A DNA stretch of 33,372 nt from a virus, in IMG/VR virus record IMGVR_UViG_3300025890_000069, positions 1-33,372 of that record, one strand, 5' to 3'. Below are positions 1 through 7,561 of this stretch, piece after piece. The notes under the pieces are model-generated. The model saw only the letters and a program-made list of their open reading frames with translations, had not been told where the DNA came from and made no database searches. The position numbers and the translations under genes were made by a program. How positions within the stretch are numbered: position 1 is the first letter of the stretch; each line of letters opens with the position of its first letter.

Positions 1-937
1 CACCACCGCCAGCACCATAATGTACTGAGGCAGCACCCCCGTCGTAGCCTTGTCTAGCTTGGTCTAAGTAAGTGGACCCAGGATATACACCTATACCGGC
101 ACTTCTTACAGGAGCGCCGCCAGCATCAGAGTGAGCTGCTCCTCCTCCGGAGCCTCCGTTAGAACCACTCCCGCCATTTGAGCCCCCTGCACCACCTCCT
201 TTTGCAGTCACAATTGTCCAGCCAGAAGTTCCTGTTGCCGATATTATACTATCAGTTCCTGAAGTTGCGCTACCATACCATCCATCTTGTCCTGTGCCTC
301 CAGTTCCTACGGTAATAGCGTAAGTTCTGCCTCTATCTGTAGAGGCGATAGTTTGTGCTAGTAATCCACCGGCACCTCCACCGGCACCTCCTACTCCTCC
401 TCCACCGCCTCCACCAGCGACAACAAGATATTGAAGATCCATGCTAAAATCAAGCGTAACATCGACAAATCGAGTTGTAGTATTTGCTCCATCAGAGGCA
501 CTTAAACGTGCTTTAAATGTGCCTGAGTGTGCTGTATTTGTACTGGGAGTAAAAGTATAAGCACCAGTACTTTGATTTATAGTTGTATCTGCACCTAGCT
601 GAGTAGGCCTTACATTACTTGCTGTTTTATAGGCGATTCCATAAGTAATATCAAAACCTTCTGGGTCTTGAGCAGCCATAGATATTGAAGTTGTAGACCC
701 AGTAGCATCTAGATTATGAGTTGTCGGAGGATCTGTAAGAATTACAGGAGACTCTCCCCCGCTATCTACTCTATCCCAAGCTGCCCCCTCCCACACATAT
801 AAAGCATCTGTGTCTTGGGCAAAAGCTAAGTCTCCCTCTGCGTTTCCAGAAGAAGGAAAAGCCGCATAGTTAGCATAAGCAGTAACTCCGCCGCTACCAC
901 CGCTACCAGAACCTCTTATGCTAGAATAATTTGCCAT
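1..937 (-). CDS. Glycine-rich tail fibre/adhesin, C-terminus beyond the window
   Basis: The frame is open from the ATG at 937-935 to the left edge (312 complete codons, no stop), so the gene is partial at its 3' end. Residues 1-30 are Gly/Ser-rich. Residues 30-57 (GDLAFAQDTDALYVWEG) resemble short strand modules common in phage fibres. About 60-160 looks like an Ig/cadherin-like beta domain (DPEGFDITYGIAY, FKARLSASDG). From about residue 166 the motif DLQYLVVAGGGGGG opens a glycine-rich domain that continues to the edge. Glycine-rich domains of this kind occur in receptor-binding tips of tail fibres, so an adhesin role at the distal tail is inferred. Its ATG overlaps the stop of the upstream fibre gene by one base (TAATG), which suggests coupled translation. 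Confidence 0.8.
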   Translation of the reverse strand, partial: MANYSSIRGSGSGGSGGVTAYANYAAFPSSGNAEGDLAFAQDTDALYVWEGAAWDRVDSGGESPVILTDPPTTHNLDATGSTTSISMAAQDPEGFDITYGIAYKTASNVRPTQLGADTTINQSTGAYTFTPSTNTAHSGTFKARLSASDGANTTTRFVDVTLDFSMDLQYLVVAGGGGGGGVGGAGGGAGGLLAQTIASTDRGRTYAITVGTGGTGQDGWYGSATSGTDSIISATGTSGWTIVTAKGGGAGGSNGGSGSNGGSGGGAAHSDAGGAPVRSAGIGVYPGSTYLDQARQGYDGGAASVHYGAGGG

Positions 938-3672
938 TATCGCTCCGTCAATAGCCAGCCTTGAGCAGCATTATAAAATACTAAACCAAAAGCAGCTCTA
1001 TTTAAATCAATTATTAAGTTTGATGTAGCACCTTCAATTTTATGCCCATTTCTTGCTACAGTTATATTATTAGTTGCAGCATTTCCTGTTCCATCAATAA
1101 TTCTTATTTCATCTCCAATTGCTGCAGTAGCTGGAAGTGTTATTGTTACCGCGCTGGAAGTGTCTACTATTAATTTTTCCCCTGCTACGGCAACATAGTT
1201 ATTAGTTTTTTCTTTATATTTTTCTTCGGCGGATGTAATTCCTCCCACAGAAGGGTTAGTTTGCACCCATTGATTAGAGCTGCCATCAGCATAATAAACA
1301 TACAATACAAGAGCATCATCATCAAACCATAAATCTCCTGCAGAAGGACTACTAGGAGCGCTACCAGATACAGATACATTTGCTCCAGCACTAAATCCTG
1401 ATATTGCTGATTGAACAAAAGCTGTTGTTGCAAACTGAGTTGTGTTTGTACCGCTAGTAGCTGTGGGCCCTGAAGGCGTTCCTGTAAAAGTTGGACTAGC
1501 TAAAGGAGCTGCATCTGTAATACCGTATCCTGTTAGTGTAGTCGGCTTACCTGTGAGCGCACTAAACGCACCGCTAAATACTTCTGATTGATTTGCTAGC
1601 CGTACCCAGTTTCCCCCATGAGCAAAATAAGCAGCACCTGTAGCATGTACATGAGCAAACATACCATGATATGTAGTAGCACTGGGAAGATTTGCAACCT
1701 GTGAAAACATATTGGCAAAGTAGACTTTGCCTGTAGTAATAAAATCATTACTACCAATATCTGCATCTGCACCTGTAGTAAGTGCATCAGTAATACCGTA
1801 CCCTGATACTGTAGTAGGTTTGCCTGTTAAAGAGCTAAAAGATACTGAAGTTAAAAAACTACTCAGATCAGGCGGTGTATAACTAAATGCGCCACTAGAA
1901 TTATTATAACTAAGAGCGCCCCCTCCGGAAGCACTATTAGAAGTGACACTAAAATTTGTAAGATTTACTGTTCCTGCTACCGCTGTTTGTACAAATGCTG
2001 TAGTAGCTATCTGAGTAGTGTTAGTACTTGACCCTGCAGTTGGGGCTGTTGGAGTACCTGAAAGAGCTGGACTAGCTAAGGGCGCTTTTGTAGCTAAACT
2101 ATTTGTTACTGTTGTAGAAAAGTTTGCATCATCACCAAGAGCAGCTGCTAGCTCATTTAACGTATTTAAGGCTCCTGGGGCTGAATCAATAACTGCATCT
2201 ACTTTTGTTTGAACATCGGAATCCTGTAATGCCCATACTGGGTGTGCGGAAACTGTTAATGTAATATGAGAGTTGCTAGTGTTTGATGTGCCCGGCGACG
2301 TAAAAGTAAAACTCTTAATTTTAGTGTCTAGTGTATTTCCTGTAGATCTACTAATAGAGTTTGAATTTACTGTTGCTTGGGTATTATCCGCATAAGTTAC
2401 TACGCCAAGAGTAGGAGTATTAGACCCTGTACTCGAAAAAGACTCTATAAAAATAGCAGTATTAAAAGATACTGTACCACTTGGAAGTCCGGTTCCTAGT
2501 ACTAGTCTAGTGTCTGAAGCTCCCGCAGCAGGGATAGTTATAGTAGCAGAATTACTTGCTACCATAGTGCTATCTAGGGGCACTGTTGAGGCAGAGGCGG
2601 ACATCTTATACAGGCCGCCTGCATTAGTATCTATCCAAATCTCATCAAATACTGAAAAAGTAGGAGCATTATCTTGAAAATATACAGTATTACTTGTTTC
2701 AATAGAATCTTCTACAGTTGTATTTACAAATGCAGTAGTTGCTAGCTGAGTGGTATTTGTATTCAATGCAGCAGTCGGAGCTGTAGGGGTGCCAGTAAGC
2801 CCCGGGCTTGCTAATGGAGCTGCATCCGTGATACCATACCCTGATAAAGTTGTGGGCTTGCCTGTTAAAGAACTAAAAGCTCCATCAAAAGCATCGGTAA
2901 TTCCATATCCAGCTATAGTAGTAGGTTTACCTGTTAATGAGCTGTATGCTCCATCAAAAGCATCTGTGATACCATACCCTGCAATCGTTGTAGGTTTACC
3001 TGTTAGGCTTGCAAATGAGAATGTAGTATTTCCTGCAAGCGCAGTTGTAGCTGTGGTTCCTAGCTGAAGCGCATCGGTAATCCCATATCCAGCTATAGTT
3101 GTTGGTTTACCTGTTAAAGAACTAAAAACTCCGTCAAAAGCATCGGTAATTCCATACCCTGCTATAGTATTAGGTTTACCTGTTAAAGAACTAAAAGCTC
3201 CATCAAAAGCATCTGTGATACCATACCCTGCAATCGTTGTGGGGGTAGAAGTAAGATCAGAAAAAACTAAAGAGTGATTTACAAAATTTGTCCCATTATA
3301 CTTTATAAACCCTTTGTTTACTGTTAAGTTGGAAATAGAAACATTTGAAAGGTCTCCTAGCCCTGCGGTTGTTGCTAGGGCATCCGTGATACCATACCCC
3401 GCTAAGGTAGTAGGTTTACCTGTTAAAGAGCTAAAAGCCCCATCAAATGCATCTGTTATACCATAACCTGCAATAGTAGTAGGTTTATTCAGTAAGTCAG
3501 AGAATGAAAGCGGATAAATAATATACGCCAAAGAACTCCAAGCAGTAGAGCCATCTCCAACTTTTATTTTATTTGTATTAGTTTCTAGTCCTAACTCTCC
3601 TGAATTAAGAGTAGGATTAGCAGAAGCCCAGTTACTGGAAGTATCTCTTCTTATCTGTATTCTTGCCGCCAT
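937..3672 (-). CDS. Tail fibre with Mtd-type N-terminus and GYGITDA repeats (911 aa)
   Basis: Residues 1-55 (IQIRRDTSSNWASANP, GELGLETNTNKIKVGDGSTAW) match the N-terminal fold of the major tropism determinant family, used by many phage fibres as a virion-attachment or trimerisation domain. The body holds ten copies of a 22-26 residue unit of form SSLTGKPTTIAGYGITDA. It also has a DSAPGALNTLNELAAALG module and several TGTPTAPTA...TTQ(I/L/F)ATTAFV modules, all known from phage tail fibres. The C-terminus (VTITLPATAAIGDEIRIIDG, then NAAQGWLLTER) resembles a beta-structured tip domain. The start directly abuts the preceding stop codon. It is most likely a trimeric side or tip fibre; the receptor is unknown. 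The repeat content makes it prone to recombination. Confidence 0.85.
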   Translation of the reverse strand: MAARIQIRRDTSSNWASANPTLNSGELGLETNTNKIKVGDGSTAWSSLAYIIYPLSFSDLLNKPTTIAGYGITDAFDGAFSSLTGKPTTLAGYGITDALATTAGLGDLSNVSISNLTVNKGFIKYNGTNFVNHSLVFSDLTSTPTTIAGYGITDAFDGAFSSLTGKPNTIAGYGITDAFDGVFSSLTGKPTTIAGYGITDALQLGTTATTALAGNTTFSFASLTGKPTTIAGYGITDAFDGAYSSLTGKPTTIAGYGITDAFDGAFSSLTGKPTTLSGYGITDAAPLASPGLTGTPTAPTAALNTNTTQLATTAFVNTTVEDSIETSNTVYFQDNAPTFSVFDEIWIDTNAGGLYKMSASASTVPLDSTMVASNSATITIPAAGASDTRLVLGTGLPSGTVSFNTAIFIESFSSTGSNTPTLGVVTYADNTQATVNSNSISRSTGNTLDTKIKSFTFTSPGTSNTSNSHITLTVSAHPVWALQDSDVQTKVDAVIDSAPGALNTLNELAAALGDDANFSTTVTNSLATKAPLASPALSGTPTAPTAGSSTNTTQIATTAFVQTAVAGTVNLTNFSVTSNSASGGGALSYNNSSGAFSYTPPDLSSFLTSVSFSSLTGKPTTVSGYGITDALTTGADADIGSNDFITTGKVYFANMFSQVANLPSATTYHGMFAHVHATGAAYFAHGGNWVRLANQSEVFSGAFSALTGKPTTLTGYGITDAAPLASPTFTGTPSGPTATSGTNTTQFATTAFVQSAISGFSAGANVSVSGSAPSSPSAGDLWFDDDALVLYVYYADGSSNQWVQTNPSVGGITSAEEKYKEKTNNYVAVAGEKLIVDTSSAVTITLPATAAIGDEIRIIDGTGNAATNNITVARNGHKIEGATSNLIIDLNRAAFGLVFYNAAQGWLLTER
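1976..2190 (-). repeat. Fibre module, copy 1 (partner at 3890-4109)
   Basis: This stretch encodes the DSAPGAL(N/D)TLNELAAA and TGTPTAPTA-type module of the 911-residue fibre. It aligns over most of its length with 3890-4109 in the adjacent 625-residue gene at nucleotide level, for example the shared stretches around 2090-2135 and 4010-4055. Confidence 0.7.
2817..3243 (-). repeat. Tandem GYGITDA-coding repeats in the fibre gene
   Basis: Six of the ten SSLTGKPTTxxGYGITDA units of the 911-residue fibre lie in this stretch as direct repeats of about 69-75 bases. Other copies are near 1514-1575, 1786-1845 and 3377-3490. Blocks such as 2951-2994 and 3198-3241 are almost identical, while neighbouring copies differ mainly at synonymous positions. 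Confidence 0.8.
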
Positions 3673-5550
3673 TTACGCGCTACCTCCATCCAGAAAAATT
3701 ATTATATCGTTGGATACTGTTGTAGCAGTTCCTCCGTCTACAATAAAGTTAACTGTGCCTCCTGTGCCTGAGCCTATACCTGATTGATTTTGATTTACAA
3801 ATTTTTGAGAAGAAATACTATATGCTAAAACTTGACCATCCTGTATATTATTAATATCTACATCAGACAAATCCCCAATTTCTTGTGCTCCTGCTAAACT
3901 CTGTACAAAAGCTGTAGTTGCAATTTGTGTATTATTAGTTGCAGAACTAGCTGTAGGAGCTGTAGGAGTGCCTGTAAAAGCAGGATCTGCTAGAGGTGCT
4001 TTTGTGGCTAAACTATTTGTTACAGTTGTTGAAAAGTTTGCATCATCGCCAATCGCTGCAGCTAATTCATTTAATGTATCTAAAGCTCCTGGGGCTGAGT
4101 CAATTAATCCTGCTACTTGTTGATTTACATATTGTGTAGTAGCATAAGGACTTAAATCAGGCGGAGTAAAACTAAAAGTGCCTGTACTATTATTGTACGA
4201 AAAATTACCACTTCCACTGGCAGGAGATACAACTGAAGCCGATAAATCTTCTAGCTCTATCTTTGACTTGCCAATCACATAAGTATCTAAATTAGAGATA
4301 GAGAATAAAAATATCTCTGTTGTAGATACTGCTACACCTATTTTTTGAGTGGTAGTTGTTTTAGTTTGAGTAATTGTACCATTTTGCTCTATATGAACAG
4401 TGGTTCCTGACGTTAGCCCTGAGAATCCTCCCACAACGCCATGTACAGCTACTTTTATATCTAGATTAGCATTTTTTGTTTCTAGTGCTATGCCTATAAA
4501 AGCATCGCTTGCTGTAGTACTAGTTACTGCTACTACTTTTCCATTTGATAGTATTTTTACAGGATCATTAGCAGAAATACTTGCTGATGTTAAAAATGTT
4601 CCGACTAATCGCTCTGAGACCTGTCCAGTTGTTGCAAATCTTTCATCTATAAGAGTGTTTGCAAAAGAGGAAGGAATTTCATTTGCTTCTGTGCCAATAG
4701 AACTATTATTTGGTATCAGCAGTCCGCCCGAAGTAGTTTCGGAAAGTGACGCATCTCCAATATTTACTGTGCCGCCAAAGAAGTTACCACTATGAGCATA
4801 TAAATCTCTAAAGCGGTTTGTAAAAGAGCCAATATCTACATCTCTGTAGTGTACTGTTACTTGTTGACTTGGATTACTGGGATCTGTTTTTGTTTCAGTT
4901 GTATATATATTAGCCGATGAATCCGGTAAGATACTTTGCTGAACATAAATATCTCTCCAACCATTGGAAGAGCTGCCTAAGTCAAGATTAGTAGCTAATT
5001 GATTAGGTATTAAACTTCTGTTTAAAGTTCCAAACTCTCTTTGGAGATACTGAGTAGTGACCAAGTCTGAGTTATTTTGATTAGAAGATGTAGGGGTCGA
5101 AGCAGATACAACTCCCCCAAAAGTACCCCCAGTAGTTCTAGGGACAAAATTTACTTGATTATTTGAGTCAAACAGGGCACTATTTATAGTATTAATTCTG
5201 CCCGCTTCTTCTTCTATTTCATCAGTCCAGTAAGTAAGCTCTCTTTCTAGGCTTGCGATGCCTTGTTTTAGTTGTATAAAATTACTATCTACTTCAATTA
5301 CTGTTAGTAATTCTTCATTTGGTTTATGTGCAACAGTTTGGCCCTCTTTAGAAGTAAGAGGGCTGCTAAAAGAAGAAAGAGGTATTATATAATCGGCATC
5401 CGTATCTTTAGTAACAATATTAATATTCTTACTAATTTGTGTTTCCCAACGACCTGTAACAGTATTCCAAGCATATATAATGCCATCGACTGTTACAGGA
5501 CTGCCTACCCCATTAGCAGGTAGGCTTGAGGAAGTTCTAGGATGCGACAT
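3673..5550 (-). CDS. Modular tail fibre / structural protein (625 aa)
   Basis: The N-terminus (GVGSPVTVDGIIYAWNTVTGRWE) looks like a short attachment module. Residues about 85-120 (VIEVDSNFIQLKQGIASLERELTYW) may form a short helical segment. The middle is beta-rich, with SNGWRDIYVQ and TNRFRDLYAHSG as internal repeats of a kind seen in phage fibres carrying genomic-looking 'RDLY' units. From about residue 468 comes a module (DSAPGALDTLNELAAAIGDD, ATKAPLADPAFTGTPTAPTA, TTQIATTAFVQ) shared with the neighbouring 911-residue fibre. The last 40 residues are Gly/Thr-rich and end in FLDGGSA. The role is inferred: a fibre or fibre connector in the host-recognition cassette. The start is 16 bases after the previous gene, with a purine-rich AAAGAAGA upstream. 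Confidence 0.75.
   Translation of the reverse strand: MSHPRTSSSLPANGVGSPVTVDGIIYAWNTVTGRWETQISKNINIVTKDTDADYIIPLSSFSSPLTSKEGQTVAHKPNEELLTVIEVDSNFIQLKQGIASLERELTYWTDEIEEEAGRINTINSALFDSNNQVNFVPRTTGGTFGGVVSASTPTSSNQNNSDLVTTQYLQREFGTLNRSLIPNQLATNLDLGSSSNGWRDIYVQQSILPDSSANIYTTETKTDPSNPSQQVTVHYRDVDIGSFTNRFRDLYAHSGNFFGGTVNIGDASLSETTSGGLLIPNNSSIGTEANEIPSSFANTLIDERFATTGQVSERLVGTFLTSASISANDPVKILSNGKVVAVTSTTASDAFIGIALETKNANLDIKVAVHGVVGGFSGLTSGTTVHIEQNGTITQTKTTTTQKIGVAVSTTEIFLFSISNLDTYVIGKSKIELEDLSASVVSPASGSGNFSYNNSTGTFSFTPPDLSPYATTQYVNQQVAGLIDSAPGALDTLNELAAAIGDDANFSTTVTNSLATKAPLADPAFTGTPTAPTASSATNNTQIATTAFVQSLAGAQEIGDLSDVDINNIQDGQVLAYSISSQKFVNQNQSGIGSGTGGTVNFIVDGGTATTVSNDIIIFLDGGSA
3890..4109 (-). repeat. 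Fibre module, copy 2 (partner at 1976-2190)
   Basis: Counterpart of the module at 1976-2190. The two copies lie in neighbouring genes, have the same orientation, and keep the reading frame. Confidence 0.7.
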
Positions 5551-5566
5551 TAAACGTCTTCTTTAC

Positions 5567-7549
5567 TTATGTCAAATCTTGGAGCTGAACTGACCAAGTA
5601 ATTTGCAGAGTATCTGCGGTTGCCTTATTAACTGGATCGAAAGTTGTACGGCACAGCATTGTCTGAGTTAGAGGCCCTTTAGTAAAGCCAAAAGCCGCGG
5701 CAGTAATAGTTTTACCATCTTGGGTTAAAACACCTTCAACAGGATTATGATCTGTACCACTAGTAAGAGTATAGTCAATAGTAGTTCCTGCTGCTGTATT
5801 TGTTCTTTTATCAATATGAGCTAGTTCTGTATTAACTGCATCTGTACTTGTGTACGCACGATCACCCACATCAAAAACTCCAATATCTGCAACATGCTTA
5901 TTAAAAATACCAGCTTCTGTAATTGGATATATACGATTTAAAGGTGCTCTATGTGTTCCCGCTGCGGAAGCAAAAAGATCGTAATCTTGCTCTGGGCGAG
6001 GATTGTTCTCTTTAAAAGTAGCAACATATACAATACGATCACCATTCTTCTTTGCTCCTGCTACAGAATTTGGAGCATATGTACCTCCTCCAAAATTAAA
6101 GTTCAAAAATGCTTTGAATGTATTCGCTAAAGCATCTACACCTGTGCCGGCAATATTCAAACCACCTGCAACACCGTAGTTATTTTCCTCGGGTGGATAG
6201 CCCTCGGCAGTTCCATCTGAACTATTTGCAACAATACTTGAACCTACAAGGGCCCCTTGAAAAATGCCATCAACTGCTGTACCGAATTGAATAAATTCTG
6301 TGCCACGAGTACCTGCAGTATTGGTTCCTGCTACTGCAGAAGCATTTACAGTTGCAGTGCCCGAAGGCTTGTCCTCTTCAGCCCCTACAAAAGGAAATCT
6401 AGCCACACCAGCGTCAAGAACTGCAAAACCGGCTTCATCAATAGTGGTACTTACGCTTAGATCGCCCGCTGGGTTGCTATTTAAATCAATAGGGAGCCCG
6501 TCAACGTTAGTATGAGTAAGTAGAATATTATACTCTAACTCTCGCTCATAGAAAGCACCAATCTGGCCACGAGTAATACCTAACATTCCTTTACCATTTT
6601 CAAGATAGTCGGCATTTGGACCCCCTATATTACTACTTCTAGCCGATGCTGCGGCAAAGGGTCCAGTAGCATGAGCTGCTCCCGTTCCGGCTTCAAATAC
6701 AGAGCGAACAGCTGCATGCGTTGGGTGTGAAGGATTAATATTATAGTTTGTTTGAACAATTGCATCAACATACTCAACATCTATATGAACATCGGTTACA
6801 GAGCCTCCAGGAGGGGCACTAAGTGTTCCATCAAGAGTAAGCCGTGACGCAGTTGAGTTAGGAACTCCAGACTCAATTTTAGTAATTTTTATAGTCTGAG
6901 CATTTTTAACATTATTACTGCTACCGCCACTGGGGCCAGTATTTGAAGTGCTCCCAGTAAGTCCAGTTATTTGAAGGCCCTTTCTTAAACGCTTCAAAGT
7001 GTTCCCACCGTCACTGCCCGTAGTAAAGATAAGTTGACTATTTCCAGCACTATCAGTAGCATGCATCGCAGTTGAGCCATCTTGCTCGAGATGCACATTG
7101 ATAAGTGGAGCATAATCATCTGACGCACCCCCCAAAGCTATAGTAGTATCTTTCATAAGCTGAACACGAAAACCGCGCTCATCTTGAAGCATACGGTCAT
7201 ACGCTTTTGGAATAGCTGCTTGCTTTCTAGCAACTTTTAGGTTAGCTTGCGTACCACCACTATCACTGATACCCAATACTTTTGGAAGGTTATCAAAATC
7301 AGTATGGGTGTATCGATCTTTATTCGAGCGAGCAGCTGCTCCGATTCCGATTGCCATATGGCTCATCATTCGGGGCATCTTATGCTTGCCTGCACGATCT
7401 TGTCCATCATCAATCATACGACCGATAATATGAGCAATACCATCTTTCGTAACTTTGTTACGAATTGTTTTATGTTGCTTTACCTTTCCATTTTTATCAC
7501 GAAGGACTAGGTTTACAACACCTTTTAAGCGACAATCGTCTATATACAT
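5567..7549 (-). CDS. Virion structural protein, fibre-associated (660 aa)
   Basis: No firm family name. The N-terminus (LKGVVNLVLRDKNGKVKQHK, then IRNKVTKDGIAHIIGRMIDD) has the form 'short strand, D-x-x-G turn, N-x-V-T-x-x-G' that I know from phage tail and fibre proteins whose first domain docks on the virion. The C-terminal quarter holds ITEAGIFNKH (about residue 541) and ends in a strand pattern DTLQITWSVQLQDLT, also typical of such structural proteins. The middle is Gly/Ala/Thr/Asn-rich and likely beta-structured. It sits between the basic repeat protein and the modular fibre, with 11 bases to the preceding stop and a good AAAGGAG site. The function is inferred from context only. Confidence 0.65.
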   Translation of the reverse strand: MYIDDCRLKGVVNLVLRDKNGKVKQHKTIRNKVTKDGIAHIIGRMIDDGQDRAGKHKMPRMMSHMAIGIGAAARSNKDRYTHTDFDNLPKVLGISDSGGTQANLKVARKQAAIPKAYDRMLQDERGFRVQLMKDTTIALGGASDDYAPLINVHLEQDGSTAMHATDSAGNSQLIFTTGSDGGNTLKRLRKGLQITGLTGSTSNTGPSGGSSNNVKNAQTIKITKIESGVPNSTASRLTLDGTLSAPPGGSVTDVHIDVEYVDAIVQTNYNINPSHPTHAAVRSVFEAGTGAAHATGPFAAASARSSNIGGPNADYLENGKGMLGITRGQIGAFYERELEYNILLTHTNVDGLPIDLNSNPAGDLSVSTTIDEAGFAVLDAGVARFPFVGAEEDKPSGTATVNASAVAGTNTAGTRGTEFIQFGTAVDGIFQGALVGSSIVANSSDGTAEGYPPEENNYGVAGGLNIAGTGVDALANTFKAFLNFNFGGGTYAPNSVAGAKKNGDRIVYVATFKENNPRPEQDYDLFASAAGTHRAPLNRIYPITEAGIFNKHVADIGVFDVGDRAYTSTDAVNTELAHIDKRTNTAAGTTIDYTLTSGTDHNPVEGVLTQDGKTITAAAFGFTKGPLTQTMLCRTTFDPVNKATADTLQITWSVQLQDLT

Positions 7550-7561
7550 TTAGGTTCTCCT

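Noticed and set aside
937-1100. Diversity-generating retroelement target, suggested by the Mtd-type N-terminus
   Set aside because: The Mtd N-terminal fold is common in fibres without such elements. This is only the N-terminus, and no reverse transcriptase, template repeat or variable repeat is seen.
2750-3067. Plus-strand ORF of 105 codons, and other plus-strand ORFs such as 4400-4795 and 28478-28825
   Set aside because: All lie opposite strong minus-strand genes with clear families, have no ribosome sites or promoters of their own, and repeat where the real gene repeats.
2817-3243. CRISPR-like array of regular repeats
   Set aside because: The repeats are in-frame coding units of a fibre, are adjacent without unique spacers, and have no cas genes.
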